45,654 bases of DNA. Origin: Bacteroidota bacterium (lineage in GTDB: Bacteria; Bacteroidota; Bacteroidia; NS11-12g; UBA955). The DNA is taken from positions 1 through 45,654 of the forward strand of contig SXYY01000127.1 in NCBI GenBank assembly GCA_005788145.1, read 5' to 3'. Position numbers and translations under genes: made by a program. The notes below the pieces were generated by a model, which searched no databases, was not told where the DNA came from, and saw only the letters and a list, made by a program, of their open reading frames with translations. Shown piece by piece: positions 16,881-24,822 of the stretch. The number at the start of each line of letters is the position of its first letter. The stretch's first letter is position 1.

Positions 16881-17393
16881 TTATTTCTTCAACATGGCTG
16901 CAATGACAGCACCGGTGATGTCGTCGGCCGCATTCGCACTCCAAACAACTGAACCCGTTGAATTGTCGATCACGTGGGCATAACCCTTGGCTTTGGCTAC
17001 TTCGCCCGTTGCCTTTTTCACAGCGTCCAAAATGGGCTGATACAATTTTGCTTGCTCTGTTTGAATCTCAGACTTATAAGCCTCTTGGGTTTCTTGAGCC
17101 TCTTGTTGCAAACGCTGAAAGCTCTTTTGAATCAACTCCAACTGAGCAGGAGATGCCTTCATGGCCAATTTGGCCTGATAGTCCTTCTCCTTGTTCTGCA
17201 TTTCCATTTCCAGATCCTGCAAGCGCATGGCATAGCCCTGCTCTATTCTGGCCAACTGTGCCAATGCAGAATCCTTTTCAGGAAGTGTATCTACCACCTT
17301 GGCAGTGTTGATGGTAGCAATTTTTTGTGCCTGAGCCACAGAGCCCAAAGCAACAAGCATGGTCATGGCGATAAAAAGAATGGTTTTTTTCAT
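16881..17393 (-). CDS. OmpH/Skp-family periplasmic chaperone (second copy)
   Basis: I start at ATG 17393, which gives a signal peptide (MKKTILFIAMTMLVALGSVAQAQ) and 170 residues; in-frame starts further upstream run into the preceding ompH. After KIATINTAKVVDTLPEKDSA comes a long, charged coiled-coil segment (about residues 50-120), and then the conserved C-terminal KAKGYAHVIDNS strand. Skp/OmpH proteins form jellyfish-like trimers that carry unfolded outer-membrane proteins through the periplasm. It lies 25 bases after a related ompH gene on the same strand; tandem copies are usual in Bacteroidota. A strong terminator follows. Confidence 0.88.
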   Translation of the reverse strand: MKKTILFIAMTMLVALGSVAQAQKIATINTAKVVDTLPEKDSALAQLARIEQGYAMRLQDLEMEMQNKEKDYQAKLAMKASPAQLELIQKSFQRLQQEAQETQEAYKSEIQTEQAKLYQPILDAVKKATGEVAKAKGYAHVIDNSTGSVVWSANAADDITGAVIAAMLKK

Positions 17394-17418
17394 GTATCCT
17401 GTAATTATTGTTTTTTGA

Positions 17419-18057
17419 TTAGTTCCCATCAGGTGTTTCGGCATTTCCTCCGTTTGTTCCACCATCAGGTTTGGGCACATTGCCCCTGTTCTGGGTATTG
17501 GGCTTGGCTGGGGTTGGTGTAGCGCCAGGCATGTCCTCCGTTGGGATACCCAAAGCTTCCATCACCTCCAAGGTTTTGTCGTATTTCTGGTCGGCGTACA
17601 ACATCAAAGCACCGCCACTTTTGTCGAAAATGTAAGCGTATCCCTCTTTCTTTGCCACGTTTTGAACGGCGTCGTACACCTTGTCTTGTAGCGGCTTGAT
17701 CAAACGAGCACGCTCTTGGTATAATTCACCGGTGGGACCGAATTTCGATTCCCTGTATTGAATGAGGTCGGCTTCTTTCGAAGCGATGGCCTCCTTTTTC
17801 TGACGGCGTTGATCGGCGGTCAACAAGATTTCTTCGCTTTGAAAATCACGGATCATCTGATCCAGTGCTGTTTGCATCTGCTGTGCCTCACCTTGAAATT
17901 TCGCGCCCAAATCATCCAAATCTTTTTGGGCTGCTCTGTATTCTGGCATCTTGGCCAAAATCACATCCGAATCCACGAATCCAATATCCTTCGACTTCTG
18001 AGCACCCAAGGCGCCCACCATCATCGCACAGCACAATATTAAAAATCGTTTCATCAT
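17419..18057 (-). CDS. OmpH/Skp-family periplasmic chaperone (first copy)
   Basis: The start at ATG 18057 (or 18054) gives the signal peptide MMKRFLILCCAMMVGALGAQ and about 212 residues. The Skp pattern is clear: DIGFVDSDVILAKMPEYRAA, a helical arm rich in Gln, Lys and Glu, then KKEGYAYIFDKSGG. The C-terminal tail from about residue 175 is Pro/Gly/Asn-rich (PTPAKPNTQNRG) and is probably disordered, a feature the downstream copy lacks. It should act in outer-membrane protein biogenesis. The bamA gene often found just upstream in this phylum is not here; a small lipoprotein gene takes that place. Confidence 0.87.
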   Translation of the reverse strand: MMKRFLILCCAMMVGALGAQKSKDIGFVDSDVILAKMPEYRAAQKDLDDLGAKFQGEAQQMQTALDQMIRDFQSEEILLTADQRRQKKEAIASKEADLIQYRESKFGPTGELYQERARLIKPLQDKVYDAVQNVAKKEGYAYIFDKSGGALMLYADQKYDKTLEVMEALGIPTEDMPGATPTPAKPNTQNRGNVPKPDGGTNGGNAETPDGN

Positions 18058-18124
18058 TTGTAGGGATTTGTCAAACTGCATGCCAAAAACCTTTGAACCA
18101 CGAAAATATCAAATTAAATTGGAT

Positions 18125-18661
18125 TTATGGGTGTTGCAAAAAAATTGGGGGTGTTATGATTTTATTGCTCCGATGAAGGGCTCTATCGATCAGTTGAACC
18201 TCATACCGAACAGAATCCCCACGGTATTGATACGGCCGCGCAGGAATCACCACTGTGAGGTTGCCATGAATGCTTTTATTCCTACCCGCGGGCGTCATGT
18301 TCTTCAGTCTTTGGTGCAGGACAAGGGTATCTTTCGCACCCAACAACGGATTCAACGGATACTGCCAAAGGCCATTTTTCTTGTCCTGATAGTACACCAA
18401 CAAATTGAAATGTGCCGGATCGTTTTTGCCAAACGGAAACAAAGTATCCGAATCCTCAAGTCCGATATCGCCATCTGCATCTGAAAATACCACCTCAACC
18501 TCCACAAAACTGTCGTATCCAAAACCGCTGTTAAACGGGTAAATCCCTTTTAACGCCAACGTGGGCGGAGAAGGAATTGTATCTTTGCCCCCGTTACAGG
18601 ATAGTATCAACCCCAAAACGCCCAACATGAATAGGCCCGATATCAGTGATTTGTTCCGCAT
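18125..18661 (-). CDS. Small lipoprotein, function unknown
   Basis: From ATG 18661 the 178-residue product has a lipoprotein signal (SLISGLFMLGVLGLILSC) with the modified cysteine at the end of that stretch. A beta-rich domain follows that includes an Asp-rich loop (FSDADGDIGLEDSD), reminiscent of calcium-binding loops. I do not recognise a named family. It lies 67 bases before the ompH pair on the same strand and could be cotranscribed. Its first 35 bases overlap the start of the divergent LuxE-like gene, so the two genes must share or compete for promoter space. Confidence 0.6.
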   Translation of the reverse strand: MRNKSLISGLFMLGVLGLILSCNGGKDTIPSPPTLALKGIYPFNSGFGYDSFVEVEVVFSDADGDIGLEDSDTLFPFGKNDPAHFNLLVYYQDKKNGLWQYPLNPLLGAKDTLVLHQRLKNMTPAGRNKSIHGNLTVVIPARPYQYRGDSVRYEVQLIDRALHRSNKIITPPIFLQHP

Positions 18662-19610
18662 CTCCAATGCCAAATTTACGGAATGGGCCACTACCATCCA
18701 CGACTATCAACGAAAAAACAATCCCGTTTTTAATCAATGGTGTGGGCAGTTCCCTACAGAGGGTTTCAATTTCTTGCCGATTTCCTTTTTCAAGAGCCAT
18801 CGCATCGTCACCCAAAACCCAGAGACTATCAATCCATCAGCCAGCGTATCGCCAACCATATTCACGAGTTCAGGCACCAGCCAGCAAACACCCTCCCAAC
18901 ACATTGTATCCAACATCGCCCTTTACGAACAGAGTTTTGTATCGGGCTTTGAGCTTCAATATGGCCGAATGGACCGGTATTGTGTGATTGGACTCTTACC
19001 GAGTTATTTGGAGCGGACCGGTTCGTCGCTCATCTACATGGTCGATCACATGATACAGCACGGGAAACCTGGCAGCGGTTTCTATCTCAACCAATACGAA
19101 GAAGTGGCGCAAATCATCGCACAAAACGAAAAAAACGGAACCCCCACCCTGTTATTTGGTGTCACATTTGCCCTGTTGGCCATGGCTGAATTCCTGCCTG
19201 TGCAGCAGTGGCAAAATACCATCATCATGGAGACAGGGGGAATGAAAGGAAGGGGACCGGAAATTACGCGGGATGAATTGCACAATCGCTTGATGGCCAA
19301 ATTCCAGGGCGCAAGCATCCATTCAGAATATGGAATGACGGAATTGCTCAGTCAGGCCTATGCAGCGAACGGACATCGATTCAACTGTCCGCCTTGGATG
19401 CAAGTTCATATTCAAGATCCGGGCGATCCAAAGCATTGGTTGCCCAACGGAAAAACCGGACGCTTGTGCGTGGTTGACCTCGCCAACATCGACAGCTGCA
19501 GTTTTATTGCAACGGATGACCTGGCCAAACGGTTCGATGATGGCAGTTTTGAGGTAATGGGCCGATTGGATTTCACAGACCTGAGGGGCTGTAACCAATT
19601 GGTGATTTGA
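18627..19610 (+). CDS. LuxE-like acyl-protein synthetase
   Basis: The 327-residue protein from ATG 18627 matches the LuxE/PaaK-type acyl-activating fold (PF04443). It has FTSSGTSQQTPSQHIV as the adenylate-forming P-loop-like motif, then METGGMKGRG, IHSEYGMTELLSQAY and a C-terminal KTGRLCVVDLANIDSCSFIATDDL. LuxE forms acyl-AMP and passes the acyl group to a cysteine. In Bacteroidota such stand-alone copies are linked to lipid or surface-polymer metabolism rather than light, but no luxCD genes are present and the substrate is unknown. It converges on the MMPL transporter gene with a 10-base gap. Confidence 0.8.
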   Translation: MNRPDISDLFRISNAKFTEWATTIHDYQRKNNPVFNQWCGQFPTEGFNFLPISFFKSHRIVTQNPETINPSASVSPTIFTSSGTSQQTPSQHIVSNIALYEQSFVSGFELQYGRMDRYCVIGLLPSYLERTGSSLIYMVDHMIQHGKPGSGFYLNQYEEVAQIIAQNEKNGTPTLLFGVTFALLAMAEFLPVQQWQNTIIMETGGMKGRGPEITRDELHNRLMAKFQGASIHSEYGMTELLSQAYAANGHRFNCPPWMQVHIQDPGDPKHWLPNGKTGRLCVVDLANIDSCSFIATDDLAKRFDDGSFEVMGRLDFTDLRGCNQLVI

Positions 19611-19620
19611 AATTAGTCGA

Positions 19621-21984
19621 TTAATCTTCGTTCTCGTCGGGCAGTTCCAACACCTGCTCAGACAATTCCTCTTTGGGATTCAACGTTTTTTCCAAAGACA
19701 AAATCAACGCTGGCAACAAGAACAAGTTTGCCGCCATCCCGGTAAGCAATGTGAGGCCCGTGAGCCATCCCAACGCTTGGGTGCCTTGGAAACTGGAGAA
19801 CGTAAAGATCATGAAGCCCGCACAAATGGCCACCATACTGTAAATCATCGACACACCCACTTCTACAATGGTTTCGTTGAGGGCTTCGCGGACCGGACGA
19901 TTATGCTTCACGAGTTCTCTGCGGAAGGTGATAATGAAGTGAATGGTTGCGTCAACTGTAATACCGAAGGCGATACTAAACACGAGGATGGTGGATGGCT
20001 TCAATGGAACATCAAAGTACCCCATCATACCGGCGGTCACCAACAATGGAATGATGTTGGGAATCACAGCGATCAAAATCATGCGGATCGAGGGAAACAA
20101 GAATCCCATGGTAATGGTAATGATCAACAAGGACCAAAATGTGGCACTGCCCAAACTACCATAGAGGTATGAATTGCCTTTCAAGAAGACAGGCACAGAA
20201 CCGGTGATCTCGGTGGTAAATTCTTCGGGGGGAAATACGCGGTCGAGAATTTTATAAACCTCTTTGTTGATGCTGTCCATGCGAATGGAGCCCACATCGC
20301 GCACTTGATAACTGATGCGCAAAGTTGTACGGGTACTATCCATCAAACCGCGAACAATGGTATTCTGCATGCTGCCCGCTTTTGCGTTGGCTTCGGGCAT
20401 TCTACCCGCGATATCGCTCATGTTTAAAGCATTCGGCAACCGGTAAAAGGCAGGGTCACCGTCATTCACAACTTGGTTTCCATAGCACAATACTTCGACC
20501 AACGAGGTAGGTTTTGCAAATTCAGGAAACTTCTTCAATGCCTTCTGCAAGCGGTTGGCCTTATCAAGAACATCGAAATTGGTTACTTCACTCTCGTCAT
20601 GCGTGCGAATCAATATTTCATAGGGAAGAATGCCTTTGAAGTTGTCTTGGAAGTACTGCATGTCTTTGTACATCTTGGAACTCTTGGGCACATCATCAAC
20701 CATGAACGCCAGGGGATGTAGTTTGAAAACAAAGGTGGCGGCCAATACCGTGATTGCGATAAACCAAAAATAAATGCGGCGTTTGCGGTTGAACACCAAA
20801 AACTTCACCCAGCTCAAAAACTTGTTGATACCACCATTGTCGAGGTGCGCAACCTGTTTGTCGGATGGCACCGGCAAGAAACTATACAATGCCGGGATAC
20901 CGATGATATTGATGAAGAAAACGAGGTTGATGGTAATGAACGACACCACACCATATTGCTCCAAAATTTGGGTTTTGGTGAAGTAAAAAGTTCCAAAACC
21001 AACGGCGGTGGTAAAGTTGATCAAGAAAGTGGCCACACCCACACGGGAGATGATGCGCGACAGGGCTTTGGCTTTGTTGCCGTGTTTTCGGTATTCCTCG
21101 TGGTATTTATTGATGAGATACACGGCATTTTGCACGCCTATCACCACCAACAACGGGGGCAATGTACCGGTGAGCAAGTTGATTTTATAGCCCAAAAATC
21201 CGCTCACACCAAACATCACGATCACACCAATGGCAATGAACAGGATGGCGATGGCAAGGGTACTAAAGCTTCGGAAAAAAACGAGAATCAGGATGGCGGT
21301 AATCAAGAAAGCCACAACGGTAAACATCACCAATTCGGCTTTCACACTCGTGGCCATTTCGGTACGAACAAAAGGCAGACCACCCATATGGGCTTCGGTA
21401 CCAACCTCTTCACCAAATTGCTCTGCCCTGCGCTGAATATCTTTGATTAACGTGATGCGCTGCTCTGAATCCATGACTTTATCATCGAGCGCAACCACCA
21501 TCAGCGATGCATTGGTATTGGCATTGTAGAGAAGCCCTTGATAGAACTTCATGTCGAGGAACATTGTTTCTAGGCTATCCACTTCGGCTTGGGTGGTGGG
21601 AGCGTTCTCTGCGAAGCGGTTCATTTGGAACTTCCCAGCGGTGTCCAGTGCCAAATTATAGAGATGTGTGGGCGACAACAGCGATTTAACGCCGTGAATT
21701 TTGGCGATCGAATCGCACATCTGCTTGTATTGGATGAAATGCTTTAACTCGAATAACTTATCGGTTGAGAATCCGATAACCACTTTGTTGTGGTCCATCC
21801 CAAAGGTTTGTTGGAATTTGTTGTAGGCTATGAGATCTGGATCGTTTTTGGGGGCAAGTCGCTGCAATTGGTATTCCAACTGAACTTTGGTGGCATAGTA
21901 GCCCATGATACCCGTAAATGCCAAGATGGCAATCAGGAACAGGGTGCGTTGTTTTAAAATGAAGGTGGCTATTTTATCCCACAT
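19621..21984 (-). CDS. MMPL/RND-family transporter
   Basis: The 787-residue membrane protein has the repeated RND layout. TM1 is near the N-terminus (about residues 14-31), followed by a large periplasmic loop with LQRLAPKNDPDLIAYNKF, then five TM helices (about 215-375). A second TM helix lies near 395-415, followed by a second periplasmic loop and a final five-helix block. It fits the 'efflux RND transporter permease'/MMPL group, which moves lipids or hydrophobic compounds out of the inner membrane. The C-terminus is acidic (LPDENED). No membrane-fusion protein or TolC partner is adjacent. A TACCTTTG box precedes it. Confidence 0.88.
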   Translation of the reverse strand: MWDKIATFILKQRTLFLIAILAFTGIMGYYATKVQLEYQLQRLAPKNDPDLIAYNKFQQTFGMDHNKVVIGFSTDKLFELKHFIQYKQMCDSIAKIHGVKSLLSPTHLYNLALDTAGKFQMNRFAENAPTTQAEVDSLETMFLDMKFYQGLLYNANTNASLMVVALDDKVMDSEQRITLIKDIQRRAEQFGEEVGTEAHMGGLPFVRTEMATSVKAELVMFTVVAFLITAILILVFFRSFSTLAIAILFIAIGVIVMFGVSGFLGYKINLLTGTLPPLLVVIGVQNAVYLINKYHEEYRKHGNKAKALSRIISRVGVATFLINFTTAVGFGTFYFTKTQILEQYGVVSFITINLVFFINIIGIPALYSFLPVPSDKQVAHLDNGGINKFLSWVKFLVFNRKRRIYFWFIAITVLAATFVFKLHPLAFMVDDVPKSSKMYKDMQYFQDNFKGILPYEILIRTHDESEVTNFDVLDKANRLQKALKKFPEFAKPTSLVEVLCYGNQVVNDGDPAFYRLPNALNMSDIAGRMPEANAKAGSMQNTIVRGLMDSTRTTLRISYQVRDVGSIRMDSINKEVYKILDRVFPPEEFTTEITGSVPVFLKGNSYLYGSLGSATFWSLLIITITMGFLFPSIRMILIAVIPNIIPLLVTAGMMGYFDVPLKPSTILVFSIAFGITVDATIHFIITFRRELVKHNRPVREALNETIVEVGVSMIYSMVAICAGFMIFTFSSFQGTQALGWLTGLTLLTGMAANLFLLPALILSLEKTLNPKEELSEQVLELPDENED

Positions 21985-21992
21985 GGTGTCGG

Positions 21993-22000
21993 CAAAGGTA
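21993..22000 (-). promoter_or_regulatory. Bacteroidota -7 element (TACCTTTG) before the MMPL gene
   Basis: TACCTTTG on the minus strand ends eight bases before the ATG at 21984. It lies directly after the terminator of the ribosomal-protein operon, so the gene has a plausible promoter of its own, though no good -33 element is visible. Confidence 0.45.
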
Positions 22001-22004
22001 CTTA

Positions 22005-22040
22005 TAAAAAGACAAAGGTCGCCCCATAGGGCGACCTTTG
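22005..22040 (-). terminator. Intrinsic terminator of the rpsF-rpsR-rplI operon
   Basis: On the minus strand, a perfect 12-base stem (CAAAGGTCGCCC with its complement, loop of four) is followed by TCTTTTTAT. It starts 18 bases after the rplI stop codon. Confidence 0.9.
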
Positions 22041-22058
22041 CACAAGGTGTTCAGTATA

Positions 22059-22499
22059 TTACTCAGCGATTACTTCGAGGGTAATGCTGGCATTGATGTC
22101 TTTGAACAGGTTGATGTTGGCCTCGTAAGAACCTACATTTTTGATGTCATCGAAAACAATTTTGCGACGGTCAACGTCGAAACCTTTGTCTTTCAATACA
22201 TTGGCAACTTGCAAACTGGTTACTGATCCGAAGATTTTACCAGATGCACCGGCTTTAGCAACCATGTTGATGGTAGAACCATTCAACTTTTCTGCCAAGG
22301 CTTCGGCGTCTTTGCGCAATTTGTCCATTTTGAACGCACGCTGACGCATGTCTTCTGCCAACATTTTCAATGCACCTTCATTGGCCAATTTGGCTTTGCC
22401 AGTTGGGATCAAGAAGTTTCTTGCATATCCATCTTTCACGTTCACAACATCGTCTTTGTGACCGAGATTTTTCACGTCTTGGGTGAGAATGATTTTCAT
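22059..22499 (-). CDS. rplI: 50S ribosomal protein bL9
   Basis: The 146-residue protein begins MKIILTQDVKNLGHKDDVVNVKDGYARNFL in outline, which is the diagnostic N-terminal rRNA-binding domain of bL9 with the GYARNFLIP signature. A long connecting helix and the C-terminal domain (GKIFGSVTSLQVANVL) follow. Length is normal. It is the last gene of the rpsF-rpsR-rplI operon and is followed by a strong terminator. Confidence 0.98.
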   Translation of the reverse strand: MKIILTQDVKNLGHKDDVVNVKDGYARNFLIPTGKAKLANEGALKMLAEDMRQRAFKMDKLRKDAEALAEKLNGSTINMVAKAGASGKIFGSVTSLQVANVLKDKGFDVDRRKIVFDDIKNVGSYEANINLFKDINASITLEVIAE

Positions 22500-22514
22500 G
22501 TGTCTATCTCCTTC

Positions 22515-22778
22515 TTATTTTAAACCGTCGGCCAAGAAAGGCAACAACGCCAGGTGGCGTGCTCTTTTGATGGCAACAGAAATTTTACGTTGATATTTCA
22601 AAGAAGTACCGGTGATACGACGTGGCAGGATTTTACCTTGCTCATTCACGAACTTCAACAAAAACTCAGCGTCTTTGTGATCGATGTAGCGGATACCGTG
22701 TTTTTTGAAGCGACAGTATTTCTTCTTCTGCAGAACCTGAGGGGTTTGGTTGAAGATAAAGTTGGTTTCTTTGCTCAT
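22515..22778 (-). CDS. rpsR: 30S ribosomal protein bS18
   Basis: This 87-residue protein has the bS18 hallmarks KKYCRFKK, IDHKDAEFLLKFV, GKILPRRITGTSLKYQRKI and KRARHLALLPF. bS18 binds bS6 on the platform of the small subunit. Its start overlaps the end of rpsF by four bases, and rplI follows after 15 bases. Confidence 0.98.
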   Translation of the reverse strand: MSKETNFIFNQTPQVLQKKKYCRFKKHGIRYIDHKDAEFLLKFVNEQGKILPRRITGTSLKYQRKISVAIKRARHLALLPFLADGLK

Positions 22779-23179
22779 AATTCTTCCTCCTCGATTTCAA
22801 TTTTCTTTTTAACAACAACTTTCTCGCCTTGTGGAGTTACGGTACGAAGTTCACCATTGCGCTTGCGCTGGTTGAAATCCACGCCCCAACGATCCAACTT
22901 CACTGTGAGGTAACGCAAAACGCGTTCGTCACGACGGAAAGCCAATTCGAAAGACTTAATGAATTCTGGATTAGCAGTAAATTCAAACAAGTGATAAAAT
23001 CCCGTGCCTTTTTTCTGGATAGGGTAGGCTAGTTTGGTCAGTCCCCAATTTTCTTCGTGGACTAACTTCCCTCCATTGCCGGTGATCAACTCTCTGTAGC
23101 CTGCAACAGCATCTTTCATCTGTTGTTCAGAGAGCACGGGTGTCAAAATGATCACGGTCTCGTACTGGTTGGTATTCAT
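22775..23179 (-). CDS. rpsF: 30S ribosomal protein bS6
   Basis: The 134-residue protein starts MNTNQYETVIILTPVLSEQQ and contains WGLTKLAYPIQKKGTGFYHL and the RRDERVLRYLTVKLD strand of bS6. An acidic and basic tail ends EIEEEEL; Bacteroidota bS6 proteins usually have such an extension. It is the first gene of the operon and has a well-formed promoter upstream. Confidence 0.98.
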   Translation of the reverse strand: MNTNQYETVIILTPVLSEQQMKDAVAGYRELITGNGGKLVHEENWGLTKLAYPIQKKGTGFYHLFEFTANPEFIKSFELAFRRDERVLRYLTVKLDRWGVDFNQRKRNGELRTVTPQGEKVVVKKKIEIEEEEL

Positions 23180-23200
23180 TTGGCTATAAAATTAGGGCTG

Positions 23201-23231
23201 CAAAGATAGTGATTTCCCCTTTCAATAACAA
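23201..23231 (-). promoter_or_regulatory. Promoter of the rpsF-rpsR-rplI operon
   Basis: On the minus strand, TTG (23231-23229) is followed after 20 bases by TATCTTTG (23208-23201). This matches the Bacteroidota consensus TTG-N17-23-TAnnTTTG in both boxes and spacing. The rpsF ATG follows 21 bases later. Confidence 0.75.
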
Positions 23232-23294
23232 GTATTATCACATTTTAACAGAATTTGACCGCCCCTATACCACCATCAGCTATCCCACTGTCTA

Positions 23295-23579
23295 TCAAGG
23301 CACCGGGTCATAACCGCTCCCACCCCAAGGATGACAGCGGAATATTCGTTTCGCCGTGAGCCAAAAACCCTTGATCGGACCGTATTTCTGCAATGCTTCT
23401 ACCCCGTATTGACTGCATGTTGGCACGAACCGACAACTATTCGGCAAAAGTGGGGAAAGCAAGTATTGATAAACGCGAATGAATGCCATGAGCACACCAC
23501 CCACCAACCTACCCAGCAGTGATCGTTTGGGGCTAGCCGCAGTTTTCGATGTTTCAGGGATTGGGCAATTCGAGCACAT
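23295..23579 (-). CDS. yidD: Membrane protein insertion efficiency factor YidD
   Basis: The 94-residue protein has the YidD core: YQYLLSPLLPNSCRFVPTCS, QYGVEALQKYG and KRIFRCHPWGGSGYDPVP, with its three conserved cysteines. YidD helps YidC-dependent insertion of inner-membrane proteins. Its start overlaps the end of rnpA by 26 bases, the usual rpmH-rnpA-yidD gene order. yidC itself is not in the window. Confidence 0.95.
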   Translation of the reverse strand: MCSNCPIPETSKTAASPKRSLLGRLVGGVLMAFIRVYQYLLSPLLPNSCRFVPTCSQYGVEALQKYGPIKGFWLTAKRIFRCHPWGGSGYDPVP

Positions 23580-23976
23580 CGTAAATCTTTTTCAAAATCA
23601 CTTGGTACGATTTTTCCAGCTGTTTCATTTCGGGAAGATCAGTGCCAGTATACATGAGCGCAATAGCCATTGTGATACCCTTCGCCTCAATGGCTTGGTA
23701 TAAAGGCAATTTGTTTTGTCGATACACCTCACGCAGCCTACGCTTCACAAAATTTCGATCCACCGCCCGCTTAAATTTTCGCTTGCTAGCGGTAAACACC
23801 ACCTGCACAGGCACTCCCGGCACGGGCAACTCCGTGATCAACAAATTGGCGCGAAGTGGATATTTAGAAACAAAAACGCCAGACTGAAACAGTCCGGCGA
23901 TAATTTTTTCACTGTTGAGTTTTTCGGATTTCCCGAAAGCCTGTCCCAAACGATATGGCAACACCTCTGAAGCCAT
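23554..23976 (-). CDS. rnpA: Ribonuclease P protein component
   Basis: The 140-residue basic protein contains the RNR motif of RnpA (KRAVDRNFVKRRLREVYR) and VVFTASKRKFKRAVDRN, both of which contact the RNase P RNA. It assists 5' maturation of tRNAs. It follows rpmH after 26 bases and overlaps yidD. The N-terminal 14 residues ahead of GKSEKLNSEKII are somewhat variable, so the start could be slightly downstream. Confidence 0.95.
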   Translation of the reverse strand: MASEVLPYRLGQAFGKSEKLNSEKIIAGLFQSGVFVSKYPLRANLLITELPVPGVPVQVVFTASKRKFKRAVDRNFVKRRLREVYRQNKLPLYQAIEAKGITMAIALMYTGTDLPEMKQLEKSYQVILKKIYDVLELPNP

Positions 23977-24002
23977 TGCCTTGCTTGCACAGACAAAGGC
24001 AA

Positions 24003-24164
24003 TTAGCCCTTGTGACTGCGCTCGTGAGATACAGTGAGACTAGCACGACCGCGTTTGCGGCGAGCAGCCAAAACCCTACGGCCATTGCTTGTAGCCATGC
24101 GCTCACGGAATCCGTGACGGTTTTTACGTTTTCTTGTAGAGGGTTGGTAGGTGCGTTTAGTCAT
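24003..24164 (-). CDS. rpmH: 50S ribosomal protein bL34
   Basis: A 53-codon gene on the minus strand starts at ATG 24164 and stops at TAA 24005-24003. The product begins MTKRTYQPSTRKRKNRHGF and continues RERMATSNGRRVLAARRKRG, an unmistakable bL34. The last residues (VSHERSHKG) extend a little beyond the usual end, as is common in the phylum. It is the first gene of the rpmH-rnpA-yidD operon and has a good promoter. Confidence 0.98.
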   Translation of the reverse strand: MTKRTYQPSTRKRKNRHGFRERMATSNGRRVLAARRKRGRASLTVSHERSHKG

Positions 24165-24188
24165 GATTGAAAATGCTTAAAAGGGCTG

Positions 24189-24219
24189 CAAATATACGAG
24201 GATTGAAATTACTTTGCAA
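24189..24219 (-). promoter_or_regulatory. Promoter of the rpmH-rnpA-yidD operon
   Basis: On the minus strand, TTG (24219-24217), a 20-base spacer and TATATTTG (24196-24189) match the Bacteroidota promoter consensus. The spacing is identical to that of the rpsF promoter. The rpmH ATG follows 24 bases later. Confidence 0.75.
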
Positions 24220-24252
24220 CAACACGCGTTCTTTTTTTTCATCGCGCAGTGC

Positions 24253-24260
24253 TATCTTTG
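24253..24260 (+). promoter_or_regulatory. Bacteroidota -7 element (TATCTTTG)
   Basis: TATCTTTG ends six bases before the ATG at 24267. The region where a -33 TTG should lie is a T-run without a clean match. Confidence 0.4.
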
Positions 24261-24266
24261 AAATCG

Positions 24267-24770
24267 ATGAACCACCAACCCCAATATTCAGAAAAATCTG
24301 GCTTCCCCAGTTGGATATTTTGGCTCATCGCCCTCCTGCCTGCCTCAATTTTTTTGTACCAACGATTCATCGCAAAAACCATGGAGCCATTTGATTGGGT
24401 TGGATTAATCATCGCTGTGGTGGTGGGTCTATTCATTTTTATCATCAAACTCACTGTCGTCATCCACGCAGAAGGCATTGAATACAGATTTCCACCCTTT
24501 CACAACAAGTACAAACGCATCGCTTGGGAAGAAATTGCATCGGTGGAGTTAATGAGGATCAATCCCCTCAAAGAATTCGGTGGCTGGGGACTTCGCTACG
24601 GCAAGCTCGGCACAGCCTACACCACCCGTGGCCGTTACATCTTGCACATCAAACAAAAAACGGGAAAGTCCATCAACTTAACCATTGCTCAACCTACGAA
24701 ATTCATTGCAGCGGCAACCCAACAGCAGTGGCCCGTGGCACTAAAAACAGCCGTTCAACAGCGCCAATGA
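24267..24770 (+). CDS. Membrane protein, function unknown
   Basis: The 167-residue protein from ATG 24267 has two close hydrophobic segments (about residues 16-32 and 43-62). A soluble, mostly beta C-terminal part follows (HAEGIEYRFPPFHNKYKRIAW, then GRYILHIKQKTGKSINL). The pattern of two helices and then a PH-like domain recalls small bacterial PH-domain membrane proteins, but I cannot assign a family with certainty. It stands alone between the rpmH operon and the phosphonate locus, and it marks the left edge of the accessory region. I see no reason to link it to either side. Confidence 0.6.
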   Translation: MNHQPQYSEKSGFPSWIFWLIALLPASIFLYQRFIAKTMEPFDWVGLIIAVVVGLFIFIIKLTVVIHAEGIEYRFPPFHNKYKRIAWEEIASVELMRINPLKEFGGWGLRYGKLGTAYTTRGRYILHIKQKTGKSINLTIAQPTKFIAAATQQQWPVALKTAVQQRQ

Positions 24771-24822
24771 TGCAATCAACCGGACAGCGAAACGGTAAAG
24801 TAAATAATAAATTTACTATCAA

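Noticed and set aside
16804..16944. Cys/His-rich N-terminal extension of the murI reading frame
   Set aside because: It overlaps the ompH coding end and crosses a strong intrinsic terminator, so it is an untranslated open frame rather than a metal-binding domain.
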